Positions 52,797-63,595 of a stretch of DNA of 64,000 nt are shown piece by piece (position 1 is the first letter of the stretch; each line of letters begins with the position of its first letter). Below the pieces are notes generated by a model that searched no databases, was not told the origin of the DNA, and saw only the letters and a program-made list of their open reading frames with translations. The translations under genes were made by a program, and so were the position numbers. The DNA is from Undaria pinnatifida (taxonomy: Eukaryota; Sar; Phaeophyceae; Laminariales; Alariaceae): the NCBI GenBank assembly GCA_012845835.1, contig JABAKD010000026.1, forward strand, positions 62,001 to 126,000, given 5' to 3'.

Positions 52797-54500
52797 ATGC
52801 GTAGTACGCGCGATCGGAGTATCACACACAAGCTTGCAAATATTAGCTTCGACAAAATCTTCGATCTCAAAGCTGGAGTATTTTATACTATATGTGACCT
52901 AAACCTCTTGAAAACTCTCCCCCCCGTCCACGTTTTTTTTTTTTTTCCGCTCCCTTTTGCTCAAACGTCCCACCTAACATCGAAATCTGCCAGAGTAATA
53001 AGCACTTCCACGCACGTGATATCACCTCATTATCTTTCTAGAGTCATCTATGCCGCTGCGGCAATTCACCCCCCCCCACCCCCTCCAACGCCCCCTCCTT
53101 CCCTACCACCCGCACCATCGCCTAGACCTAGCACCACGCGTATAGCAAAGTCCTACATCTATGCGACCTAAATATGTTTTTTTAAATAACCCTTTCGCTC
53201 CCCCCCCCCCATCCCCCCCACCCCCTCCCCCCTACCCCCACCCCCTCGAACGCTCCGCCTGTCTTCACTTGTTGTACGACTCACAGGATATACATGATAA
53301 ACTAGTGCATTCTTTCCAAAACCGTCAGATTTATCCCCTTAAAGGATTTGTAGTTTCCACGCACTGATTAAGCTGGCCCGCCCGCCCCCCCCGCCTCTTC
53401 TCCCTCTTGGTCAAACCCAGGCCCCCACGCCCTTCAAAACTCCGCCCTCCCCTCACCGGTTATTCGACTTACAGGATTCGCTTTCGTTATTCGACTTACA
53501 GGATTCGCTTTCCTTCCACAGCAGTCAGATTTTGACCCCTCAAAAACGGTTTTTATAGTTTCCGCGCACAGATTGACTAATATCACCCTGTGCTCCCTGA
53601 TACCTACATTGTACTTGCAAGGCGAGTCACCGATCTATGTCCTTAATGAGGACAACACAACCCGTAATACGCGCGATCGGAGTATCACACACAAGCTTGA
53701 AAAGATGAGTTTCGACAAAATCTTCGATCTCACAGCTGGAGTGTACTTTTATATTATGTGTGACCTAAACCTCTTGAACCCCTCCCCCCCCCCCACCTTT
53801 TTTCTTTTTTTTTTTCCGCTCCCTTTCTTTGCTCAAACGCCCCACCTAACATCGAAATCTGCCAGAGTAATAAGCACTTCCACGCACGTGATATCACCTC
53901 ATTATCTTTCTAGAGCCATCCATGCCGCTGCTGCAATTCGCCCCCACCCCCACCCCCTCCAACGCCCCCTCCTTCTCTACCATCCGCACCATGGCCTAGA
54001 CCTAGCACCACGCGTATAGCAAACTCTTACATTTATGCGACCTAACGATGGTGTTAAAAATAACCCTTTCGCTCCCCCCCCACCCCCCCCTCCCTCACCC
54101 CCACCCCCACCCCCACCCCCTCGAACGCTCCGCCCTCTCTTCATTGGCTGTACGACTCACAGGATATACATGATAAACTGGTGCATTCTTTACAAAACCG
54201 TCAGATTTATCCCTTGAAGGATTTATGGTTTCCACGCACAGATTGAGTTGCCCCCGCTCCCTCTTGATCAAACCCAGGCCCCCACGTCCTTAAAAGCTCC
54301 GCCCTCCCCTCACTGGTTATTCGACTTACAGGATTCACTTCCCTTCCACAGCAGTCAGATTTTGTCCCCCTCAAAAACGGGTTTTAGAGTTTCCGCGCAC
54401 GGACTGACTAACATCACCCTGTTGACCCTGATACCTACACTGTAGTTGCAAGGGGAGTCGCCGACCTATATCCTTGATGAGGACACACAACCCGTAATAC
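52797..54500 (+). repeat. Tandem satellite, two units of about 850 bp plus a partial third
   Basis: Units start at the word ACGCGCGATCGGAGTATCAC near 52806, 53669 and 54499. Within each unit are C-rich tracts (runs of C over 10), 'gctcaaacg.cccacctaacatcgaaatctgcc', 'cctagcaccacgcgtatagcaaa', 'acaggatatacatgataaact' and 'cttccacagcagtcagatttt'. The unit itself looks built from four related subunits of about 210 bp. The same family lies inverted at 1-800. Not coding. Confidence 0.88.
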
Positions 54501-54780
54501 GCGCGATCGGAGTATCACACACAGCTAGCAAAGATGAGTTTCGACAAAATATTCGATCTCACAGCTGGAGTGTATTTTTATTCTCAAAATATTATAAAAA
54601 ATGAAAATACACTCCAGCTGTGAGATCGAATATTTTGTCGAAACTCATCTTTGCAAGCTGTGTGTGATACTCCGATCGCGCGTATCATGGGTTGTGTGTC
54701 CTCATTAAGGATAAAGGTCGGCGACTCCCCTTGCAACTGCAGTGCAGCTAACAGGGTCAACAGGGTGATGTTAGTCAGTA
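54403..54780. repeat. Near-perfect 178-bp inverted repeat with 22-nt spacer
   Basis: Left arm 54403-54580 and right arm 54603-54780 are reverse complements of equal length with only about ten differences by eye. The spacer is AT-rich (ctcaaaatattataaaaaat). The left arm is the start of the third satellite unit and the right arm the same segment flipped, so the satellite array ends in a hairpin-forming fold-back. Confidence 0.92.
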
Positions 54781-54939
54781 TGTTATAAGATTGTTGGAGG
54801 GCAATAATAATATTAACAATAGTACTACTATTAATACTAGCGTTGGTCCTTGAGTTAAATAACCACCGTTCGTTGTTGTGAGCTTAGTTGGCTTTGTTTT
54901 TTGCAGAAATAAATGGCAACAACAAAAGAACAACCTGCC

Positions 54940-55025
54940 GACGACGCCATTTGTTAAGGACTTTAGTGGGGTATTAGTCCGTTTGACCACTTGCAAAAGG
55001 TTAACCAATAGCTTACCCAAACTAA
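54940..55025 (-). repeat. 80-100-bp tRNA-like repeat, copy 1
   Basis: Shares 'gcc.tttgt.aagga', 'agtccgtttgaccacttgc' and 'ggttaaccaatagc.taccc' with 57113-57185 and 57395-57490, same orientation. On the minus strand it contains AGTGGTCAAACGG, which fits a tRNA A box. Confidence 0.65.
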
Positions 55026-55870
55026 GCCTTATAAGAAACTGCTGAAATCGCCTATTATTAATAGCAGCGTGGGTGGGTACTAATCGACGCGAATCGACGA
55101 TGGAGGGAAGAAAATAAATTGCTGAATTTTTCTCGCGACAAAAATCAGGGCACGTACCGTAGTGGGGAGGGGGGAGGGGAGCCCGGTATATGACGCCGGA
55201 TCCAAGTTATACTATTGGGAGGGCGAGAGTAATGCGAGCATCACAATAAATGGGATGGGAAAAAGAAAGAAGTGAAGTGTATTACTGCTGCTTGCTGTAA
55301 TAATATGATACCCAACCAAGCAATTTGCACCGATCGACTCCATCTGGACTGACTGCTGTTGTATTACGCAATTGGTCCATGTACAACTTCTCTAATCACA
55401 CGCAACCGACATGGTCAGTCACCTTACTGGCCCCGGATGCGTGGTTGAGTAAAACTATCATCAGAAACGCACTCGTTTCGTCGCCAGACTAAAGGGTCAG
55501 TCGGCGTGTGTTCGGATTTATCTGATCGAAATCCGATGAATGAAGCTCGGAATCGGAAAACTGTGTCTATTAACAGTAGTTCATCGCTATGATTGTTGGT
55601 CTAAATCGAATTATTGGCATTACCTTACATACTGTACGTGCAGACTAATATTTTGTGTGTGGTTACTTTTTCCACTCTATACCAAGTATTGAATCAAACA
55701 ATTCGAAGTTCTGCCCTGCCCTACCCGAAGCATGGGTGCCGGCGTATGCCGACATCCATGCGGAGCCCTTGTATGTTTTATATCAGCTCCATTGCTGCTG
55801 TGAAGCGATTGTTGCTGCTGCACAATGTTGCTACTCTTCTGCTGTGTATAAATCACATACATATTTTGCA
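55026..55870. other. No recognised gene
   Basis: AT-rich with short ORFs. 55150-55175 is G-rich. Nothing repeated elsewhere in the window was recognised. Confidence 0.4.
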
Positions 55871-56330
55871 AGGTCATGTTTTGTAAGCTTTGTGGAATCC
55901 GGGTAAGGGTATGGGAATCTTACAGAACTTCCGGAAGTTATGAGTACGGGTATGTGGAAGTGATACAGAACTCACAGAAGTTCCGGGTAATATGGCACGG
56001 GCGTACAGAACTCACAGTTCCGGGCGGGTACAAAGCATGCTGTACACGTACCCCGGGTGTTATGGGAAGGGTCGTACAAAACCCATAAAAATTCCGGGTA
56101 CGGGTATGAAAGTCTTACAAAAGATCCAGAAGTTCCGGGTATTGTGGCCCAGACGTACGTACAGAACTTACAGAAGTTCCGGGAGCAGGTATGAAATGCT
56201 GTTCCCGTACTTCGGGTTTTTGTGGCATTGATGTACAGAACTTACAGAAGTTCCGGGTACGGGTATGAATATCCTACAGAACTTACAGAAGTTCCGGGTA
56301 CGGGTAAAATCCCGGGTAAGTACCCGTAAC
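55871..56330 (+). repeat. Minisatellite of 'ttccgggtacgggtatga' type
   Basis: About eight diverged units of 40-60 bp, core CAGAAGTTCCGGGTACGGG then TATGA, spacer 'tcttacagaactta'. The last two units (56235-56310) are nearly identical. A fragment in reverse complement lies at 6405-6480. Confidence 0.85.
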
Positions 56331-56339
56331 TGACACAAG

Positions 56340-56640
56340 ATAACACACCCCAGTGATAATATTGTCATTGTGGGAATAAAAAATATTATCACCGGGTGTG
56401 GTATCCTGTGGGGAAAGTGATATCTTGTGTACCCCGGGTTATAAAGTGCAGCTCGCAGGGGGCCCAAGGCGGGGGTCATAAACCAGGGGGTGTGATAGGA
56501 CGTCCGAACACCCACAAGGTGTGTTTGGGGGTGTGATAAATGAGGGGGGGTGATAAAAAGGGGGTATAATAGCACGTCCGAACACCCACAGGGTGTGTTT
56601 GGGGATGTGATAATAGCGGGTGTGATAACAGTTGAACCGC
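56340..56640 (+). repeat. Direct repeat around 'acgtccgaacacccac' with related GTGATA words
   Basis: Copies at about 56488-56535 and 56568-56615 share 'cacgtccgaacacccaca.ggtgtgtttgggg.tgtgataa'. 56340-56440 holds 'gataacacacccc' and 'accgggtgtggtatcctgtg', which return at 57065-57105 and 57515-57575 ('ccggggtgtgctatc', 'aggggtgtcgtatcctgtg'). Confidence 0.75.
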
Positions 56641-57112
56641 TGCTGCCGCACACTTGAAGGGGAGTAGTATGCCTGCAAGAACACTTGCAGCGGCCCCGCA
56701 CTTCTGCTGTAGGAACCTATCTGTGATACCGGGTTGTGGTAAAACAAAGGGGCCCAACCTAGGTGACGAAACTCCTTGGCACATGACCTCGGCGATTACT
56801 CAACCCCCTCAACGCCAAGGAAAGTTTCCAACAAAATACGGGCTTGGATTGGAGCATAAAAAATATATATATTCGTACCTAAATCGAAGGTACCTCGCCC
56901 GATATGATACGAGGCGGTGGCTGCGCCATCCGTCCTGCCCTCACACAAAAGTGGGCTGCTGCTACCAACCTCGCTATCGGTACGACCAAAAAAGAGGTAC
57001 ACAGAGACACCACGGCCAAAAATCGGAGCAGCAAACTGCAAACCACAAATCTACACTACGATATCACCGGGGTGTGCTATCTTATGTACCCCGGGTGATA
57101 AATAGATGGCTG
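56641..57112. other. No recognised gene
   Basis: Only short ORFs. It holds one copy of the 'accggggtgtgctatcttatgtacc' word at 57065-57095. Otherwise unremarkable. Confidence 0.4.
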
Positions 57113-57185
57113 TGTGAAGGTATTAGTGGGGTATTAATCCGTTTGACCACTTGCAAAGGTTAACCAATAGCATACCGAAACAAAC
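57113..57185 (-). repeat. 80-100-bp tRNA-like repeat, copy 2
   Basis: 'agtggggtattaatccgtttgaccacttgcaaaggttaaccaatagc' region, matching copies at 54940 and 57395. Truncated at its left side. Confidence 0.65.
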
Positions 57186-57342
57186 CATTAAAACACTCCC
57201 CCCCCCTGAAACGGCGGGATACCAGGTCGGCCGGATATATATACGGGCGGACCTGTCAATATCCAAGCGGTTTCATTTCCTGGGTATACCGGGCAGAGGA
57301 TTTTTCAAGTTCGACGTGTGGAAAGTCTGAAAAAGTCTATTA

Positions 57343-57490
57343 TGGTGGACGTGGGATTTGAACCCACGGCCCAAAAAACCTTTGGTCTGTCGACGGCGCC
57401 ATTTGTGAAGGAATTTGTGGGGTGCTAGTCCGTTTGACCACTTGCGAAAGGTTAACCAATAGCTTACCCGAACTACTAAAAGCCTTGTAG
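57343..57490 (-). other. tRNA-like sequence: perfect T-arm plus repeat copy 3
   Basis: On the minus strand 57367-57351 reads GTGGGTTCAAATCCCAC: a 5-bp stem, the 7-nt loop TTCAAAT and a full B box, followed by GTCCACC and A as an acceptor 3' strand would be. Upstream on the same strand (57490-57395) is copy 3 of the tRNA-like repeat with A-box-like AGTGGTCAAACGG. No matching GGTGGAC acceptor 5' strand was found. I read it as a tRNA-derived repeat and not a working tRNA gene. Confidence 0.5.
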
Positions 57491-58080
57491 CATTTGGCAG
57501 AAACGCCCAAAATTATCACCAGGGGTGTCGTATCCTGTGGGGGGTGTGATTTCTTATGTACGGGTGATATCTTGTGTCAGTTACGGTACACGGCCTCGGG
57601 GGAGGAGTTGGATCTGAAGTGGAGGATTCCATCGAGTTTGCATGGCCTGCCCTCACTGGGCCAACGTCCCCGAGGCAATTAATCCATCGTAGATTTGAGA
57701 TCATCATAGCTTTGAGAGTTATCGACAGCCACCACCGAGGCGATAAATCGTCAACCTCAACGAGTGCCGACCGGGGCAACAGCTGCGCTCACGTCTACTA
57801 CTACTACATACAGCGTCAGTTACGTTGTTCTGTAACAACACAGATCGTGCCATACATAGCGTATCCCGGCTGTGGCGCCTCAAAAATTATATTGGCGGTC
57901 GCAAGCCGATTTTTTTCACTAGCTCGATAAGCCAAAAGTGCCACGACAAAGAAGCGGAGCCGCCGAAAACACAGAGAATAGTTCAAGACTTCGACGATAG
58001 AGAGCTCTGAATTCATCTCCTCGAAAAAAACCATTGACAACACGCAACAATAATACGTGGTTTCCCGATAGGAGGAAAAA
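57491..58080. other. No recognised gene
   Basis: A third copy of the 'ggggtgtcgtatcctgtgggg' word lies at 57522-57545. The ORF 57574-57930 has no motif. Confidence 0.4.
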
Positions 58081-58183
58081 AGCAGAATATTATCCAAGTA
58101 TGATAAAATATGGGTTTTGTACGTACATAAGAAGTTTGACCAATCATATCAATGCGGTAATTCATAGTCGTATAAGCGATAGC
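58081..58183 (+). repeat. Left copy of a direct repeat bracketing the DIRS/Ngaro-like element
   Basis: Starts AGCAGAATATTATC and ends GCGATAGC. It matches 63889-64000 collinearly (for example 'aaatatgggtttt', 'caatcatat.aatgcggtaa', 'ttcatagtcgtat'). Directly followed by the T-rich end of a SINE. Confidence 0.8.
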
Positions 58184-58500
58184 CTTTTTTTTTTTTTTTT
58201 TTTTTTTTTTGCACACTTTCACTTTCCAGTTTCTGGACAAGCCGTGGTCACAGGTGTCATCCATTCTCCTCCCCGGCTCTTGCCTTCAATTGTTATCGCG
58301 CATAGGGTTCAGCAATCCCACTGCTCGTCGATTGTTCATCGAGTGTCGCTAACTCATGCCCTCGCGCTTTCCGCAAGTCAATTTGTCCACAGGAAAAAGT
58401 CCCAACGAAAATATATACGAGTATGCACTCGGCGGGGCTCGAACTCACGAAACTGACCTATACCAGGCTCGAGGATAACCCGATACGCCACCGGGGCGAC
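58184..58500 (-). mobile_element. tRNA-derived SINE, family 1, copy 2, with poly(A) tail
   Basis: Minus strand. Head at 58500 (GCCCCGGTGGCGTATCGGG), A box in GTGGCGTATCGGGTT (58476-58490), B box GAGTTCGAGCC (58436-58446), then the body shared with 40724-41010. The 3' end is 27 A on the minus strand (T run 58184-58210). The internal Pol III promoter and A tail are the SINE pattern. The T run abuts the direct repeat ending at 58183, so this SINE seems inserted at the edge of the DIRS-type element. Confidence 0.85.
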
Positions 58501-58617
58501 CGGTCTAATTTGGGTACACCCGGCCCAGCTGTGTAGGCGACGACCTGCACGCGGAGCGCGTAGGGGGGCAGAGTCAGAGCTACAGGTCCAAGGTGTGATA
58601 CAGACTAGTTCAAGTTC

Positions 58618-60094
58618 GTGCACTCCCCGACGATGGAGGAGTGTAAGTCACCGGAGGCTGAAGCTCTCGTGGCTGCTGCTGTACGCGGTTCTAACCAGGC
58701 CGCCTCGGCTGCTGCGCGAGTCGAGGCAGAGGCTCATGCTGCTGTCGCTGCTGTGCAAGCTGGGGTCGACGCTCGCCGTGCCGAAGCTCTGGCTGCTGTG
58801 CAAGCTGCGTCCGAAGGTCGCCGTGCCTCAGCCGCTTCGGCTGCTGCTACTGCTGCGCCTGCCACCGCGGCACCATCTTTGCTCAGCCCCAGTCCCGCTG
58901 TGTCCGAGGCTGCGGGGGTAACATCGGCTAAAGTGCTGCACTGGCAAGGGCAGGTGTCTGGCGAGTTTGGTCGGACAGACGGAGACGTGTTCCGCCTCAA
59001 GTCGACGATGGATCAACTGCTCGCCTCCTTTGAAACCCTGCAGGATGCGGTGGCTGGTGGCGCGTCTAAAACCGAGAACGTCGAGGCCATGCTCCAGCAG
59101 TTCACAGAAAACTTTGCCGATCGGCAGCTGGCCCCGCGGGACAGTGGGGACGCGCGGGAGCGCCACGTCCAAAAGTCGAAGTTAACTGACGACACTGCGC
59201 TATGGAAAAATATGGCGTCGAGAAAACATTGGGTGCTCCGCGGGCGCATACCTCCCAACATTGGCGACTCGGCGGCGGATATCCAGTCCTTCGTAGGCGA
59301 GCCGTCAACGTAACGACGGCAGTGGCTACCCAGCTCCGCGCGATCAGTGACTTTGACGTTCGTGCGTACGGGCCGCGCGCGGAAGGGATGGTCGACCACC
59401 GGCTTGTGGTCGCTGACCGCCTCGATTTCTTGCGCCAGGCTCTTGTGGCGGTCCTGTCTGTTGGGTATTCCTCGACAGCGACGGCGACCGCCATTGCCGG
59501 GAGGGGGTGGCAACGATCGATGCCGCCTTCATGTCAGCGTCTGCCGACCTCGCCGGCAGACCCTTAACAGTATTATCCTGCTCTCTGGCTCCGCGGCGCG
59601 GGCTGTCATGAGCGAGATGGTAAACGACGATCTCCGCCTGTGGGTCACCGACTTCATGCGATTTGCACAGCAAGTCCGTCCGCCGATGGTGCCCCCTCCG
59701 TCCGACTTCACGTTCTCGATGCCGCCCGTGCCTTCGTTCAAGCGCACGAGCGCCTTTTGCTCTGGCGGGGGGGGCGTGCTCAAGCTCGTCGACGGATTGC
59801 ACGTCCCCCGCGACAGTCAGGACGCGTCCCTCAAGAGGAAACAACCCGGCCAACCCCGGTACACCACGGAAACAAATCGCTGCCCAGTGCCGGCAGTTTG
59901 ATTCTCTGGGCAGATGCCGGTTCTCCAACTGCAAATTCATGCATTCGGCTCCCTCGGCCGACGCCACTTCACCTGATGCTCTTCGCGAAAGTGGCAGTTC
60001 GGCGGCGACGGCTGGTGGGTCGAGGGCGTTGGCGCTGCGCTCAGAGCCCCGCGGTGGGTTCGGGGGTGGTAGTGGCGGCACTGGTTCTGGGTGA
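58618..60094 (+). pseudogene. DIRS-type gag region with CCCH zinc finger
   Basis: 58630-59313: Ala/Glu-rich helical N-terminus (AEALVAAAVRGSNQAASAAA), then DVFRLKSTMDQLLASFETLQ. After a frame change, DRLDFLRQALVAVLSVGYS. Another change gives MSEMVNDDLRLWVTDF and, in the last frame, CRQFDSLGRCRFSNCKFMH near 59892-59945. That motif is C-x8-C-x4-C-x3-H, a CCCH zinc finger such as RNA-binding proteins have, in the place where most gags carry a CCHC knuckle. At least three frame breaks. Confidence 0.7.
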
Positions 60095-60244
60095 GGACAC
60101 GGGCCCTTCCTGTCGGTTGGGCCAACACCTGGGGGGGCGGCTGCTGAGCTTGCCGTTGGTAGAGCGGCGACGGCGCCGGGGGCCAGAGGGGGAGCGGGTG
60201 CCCGGCCGGCCACCCAAGGCGTCGGGGGGGGGCTGCGTGGGCGT

Positions 60245-61540
60245 GTGTTGGTAGCTCTGGCTGGCGATGGGGGTGTGTGGCGTGCTCGCGTGACGGTGGC
60301 TTCGGGCTCGGTCCCCTTCGAAGAGAAGGGTACTGTTTGTTGTGTGCGTGTGCGTGATTTGCCGGCTGACTTGCTGCGTGTACAAGGAGCGGTTGATGGC
60401 GTACGTTCGGGTGCCTTGCGATTCGTTGCGGTCGACGCTTGGTTAAATGCTCGGGCGGTCGTGGTGCAGTCGATGGCCGAGCAAGGCTCCGCGATTCTCG
60501 GTCATCTCGCCTCGGTAAGCTCCTCCCTCTTCAGACAGTGTCAGGGCAGCGTTGCCCTACTCACGTCCAACATCGGCCCCTCACTGTTTTCGCCGCATAT
60601 TAACGTATCTACCGTACGGCGCTGGTTTGGATCCGTCAAACAATTTCCCTCTATTTCCTTACTACTTCGCGTGTTGGCGCCAGGCGCACCAGTGGGGGTA
60701 TCAGGAGGGGGGAATCTGACCGCTGAAATCGCTTATGGTAATCACCCGGGAATCGCACAACACGACGTCGCGGCCCACAAACAGATTAACGACGACGTCG
60801 TGTACGGCCGCGCATTGGTATTTGATCTGCTTTCGCTGGAACAAATTTGGGGCTTCGTATTTCACCGCTTAGCGTCGTTCTCAAACCCAAATTTCGGATT
60901 ATTCACATTCTCACGTTTGCGCGCGCGGGAGGTCGGACCAGTGTTAACGGTGACACGAATTTTGATTCCGCGCCACTGTCCGAGCTCGGCCACGTGCATC
61001 GTGAGGTTTTCCTACGGGTAATGTTTTTGAGGCAGACCCACGGTAGTAGTGCTCGAATCCTCTTGTGCCGTGTGGGCGTCAGCGTTTTGACAGGTTTTGG
61101 TTGCCCCGGCAGGTGCCCCGGTTTTCGGTTACGTGTTCGTCGATCGCGTCGTCGTGGATTTACTCTTGCAATTTGGGTGGTGTAGTAGCCAGGGGTTTTA
61201 GGGGTTGATGGCATCCACGTTCGAGCATGCTCACACCCACTCTACGTTTCAAGGCGCAGATGTTTCCCAACGAGGAGCTGCTGCCGTCGCGCACGTCGGA
61301 ATTTCCCCGTCGCGGGGGGTTCCAGTTGTCTCTATCCCGAGTGATTGTGGGCCTGTTTCTGGCTCTGGTGGCAACGCCGGGAACTACTTCTTGGCGAGGT
61401 ATTACGTAGACGATGGCATTCTCGTCGATTTGCAATGGCGGCTGGACGGTCGCCATAATGTTTGCGCGCTGTCCAGTCGCTGGCATCGGACCATTTCGCT
61501 TGTTGGGCGAACGTGGTGTCTCTGATCCGCCCCTCCTGTC
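60245..61540 (+). pseudogene. DIRS-type reverse transcriptase
   Basis: The N-terminal extension runs to GNHPGIAQHDVAAH and IWGFVFHRL. After a frame change: GLRISPLSVVLKPKFRIIH and TSVNGDTNFDSAP (fingers). The palm motif A region is SAF-stop-QVLVAPAGAPVFGYVFVD, with the expected Arg codon CGA changed to TGA (about 61093). Motif C is YYVDDGILVD with Y-V-D-D at 61403-61414. The motifs are typical of DIRS and Ngaro RTs. The stop and two frame changes make it inactive. Confidence 0.88.
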
Positions 61541-62568
61541 CTGTAGAAAAATCACTGACTAGGACACGCAACTGGAGGTGTTGGGTTGGATCATTGACAC
61601 GGAGGCGCTTGCGGTTACGTTGCCGTGCCACAAGCGCCTCAAGCTGCAAAATCTCCTTGCGGAGTTGTCCTCGTCTCGTACATCTGCTTCAGCGAGGCAG
61701 GTGTCACAGCTCGTTGGCTTCCTTACACATGTCTCCTTTGCTGTTCGTCCGGGGCGGTTTTTCGTCAACCGTTTGTTGGCTTCGGTGGGTATGTCGCGCA
61801 TATATGCTGGAGCTGATTTCGGTTTTCCTACGGCCAACCCCGGGCGGCGCCTCGTCTTGGGACCCGAGTTTAAAGGGGACCTCGAGTTTTGGCGGTGGTT
61901 TGTTGAGGAGGAATTGGACACGCGCGGAGGAACCTTGTCGGTTCCGATGTATCATTTGCTTGAGCGCCCCTCCCAACGTACCCTGTTCTCGGATGCATCC
62001 GAAACCGCTGTCGGGGGTTTCTGCGCTATACTGGAGATACGATCTTGACGCTGGGGAACGACCTCGCTTTTGCGGGTCGAGCAAGTCAGTTGCAGGCGAG
62101 ATAGATACATCGATTAACGTCCTCGAACTGCTAGGTATGGTCGTCTCCGTGTGGGTCCTCGTACTTCCGTGTGCCGAGCGCTCGGCCGCATTGGGGGACT
62201 ACGTGTTGTTGCGTGGCGACAACGAAGCAGCCGTAGAGTGGGTGCGGCGTTGTCGAGGTGGGAAGGAGCCGAGATCGGGCGCGTTGATGCGCCTCCTTGG
62301 TGTGCTCGAATTGTCCTCTGGTTGGCACTTTGACGCCAAACACGTACGGGGTATTTTTAAAGTTGCCGCTGACGATATCTCACGCTGGGATCGCGCTTCC
62401 GTCCTCGTTAATCTGCGTGCTGTTCGACCGGAAATTCCGTGGCAGGAGCAGAATCTGGGGGCCGCGGGCATATCCCTGTGTACTTCGGTGTTGGCCTCGA
62501 ACTCATGCGACACGCCATTGCGGCCTCGTCTGAACGCACTTATCAGGGGCATTTTGGCTCATGGGTAG
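61541..62568 (+). pseudogene. DIRS-type RNase H
   Basis: Frame 61578-62048: LGWIIDTEALAVTLP, KLQNLLAEL, QLVGFLTHVSFAVRPGRFFVNRLLASV, TLFSDASETAVGGF (catalytic Asp region). A frame change near 62035 leads to INVLELLGMVVSVWVL (catalytic Glu) and LLRGDNEAAVEWVRR (Asp), DAKHVRGIFKVAADDISR. The full RNase H signature is present across the two frames. Confidence 0.85.
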
Positions 62569-63595
62569 AATTTCGGGTGCGTTGTGGCTTGCCTGTGTTT
62601 CTCGACCGGTGCCGAGATGACATGGCCAACGATTGGCATGTGTTTGAGTACGTCGCGTACGCCTTTTCGACCAAGAAATTGCGGTCGGCAACTATTGAGA
62701 GCCATATGTCAGCGATCAAGTTTTCCCGCCGCATTTCGAGAGGTTTTGGGATGGACAAAACTCATCCCGTGATTGCTAACACCCTTAAAGGCGCTGCTCG
62801 TTGGAATGCTGACGTGGGCAACCAGGCAACCGTGCGGCGGCCTGTTTCGTGGGATGCGCTGCTCGCGGGCGAGAAGCTGATCCCCACGTGGCGTGCCGGG
62901 GGTCGTGTTTTGTGGCTTGCCCTGTGCGCTTCGTTCTGTCTCTTGACTCGCGCGTCAGAAATGTTTGCGGAAAACCGGTTACGAGTTCACGAGACTTATT
63001 GTTTGCGGCGTGCTGATCTTTCCTTATTTTGCTGAATATTCAGGTCACTGTTGCGCAGTGGTCAACCGCGGATCGTGTTGAGGTTCGGTTTTGCGGGTCG
63101 AAGGGTGAACAACTGCGGAAAGGGGCGGTTGTTACGCGTGTGCGAAAGAGGTCCGTCGATGCGCGTGGGGGAAGGTGGCGACGCCATCGATCTCATGATC
63201 GAATTGATCTCTTGTTACTTGTTTCTTCCCTCTTCGGCCCCCCGGTTGCGTTTGGCGCTGATGATGGCAGATGGTCCATGTGGACACAACATCAAGCGAC
63301 GGCAGCTTTGCGGAAAGTGGCTGCGTTGGCGGGTGTGGGTGCGGAGGAGTACGCTTTGCACTCACTGAGGATTAGAGGCGCAACGCACTTGTCGGCGGGG
63401 GGTGCAACACCGGAGGTGTTGCAGCGTGAGGGCCGATGGGCGTCCGATGCTTACAAAACGTATGTTCGTAGTCACGGAAAGCACGCGAGTTGGGTGGCAA
63501 GCGTTATGGCCCAGGAAGGAATTAATGGTGGGGTCCAGCCGGGGCTGGGCGCAGAGTGGGGGCGAGTTAACCCACCCTTAGATCCGACTAGTTAG
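62569..63595 (+). pseudogene. Tyrosine recombinase (integrase of the DIRS-type element)
   Basis: The N-terminal core-binding domain is SSERTYQGHFGSWVEF, FSTKKLRSATIESHMSAIKF. In the catalytic domain the first Arg is in LLTRASEM (about 62950), with one frame change near 63032. Then FCGSKGEQLRKGAVVTR, HSLRIRGATHLSAGG (H-x2-R, about 63360) and GRWASDAYKTYVRS with Trp and the nucleophile Tyr. R, H, R, W and Y of the R-H-R-H/W-Y set are all present. It would join the element circle to target DNA without a target duplication. The single frameshift blocks it here. Confidence 0.88.

Noticed and set aside
57343-57402. Functional tRNA gene
   Set aside because: The T-arm is perfect, but no acceptor 5' strand pairing with GTCCACC and no clean anticodon arm could be found.
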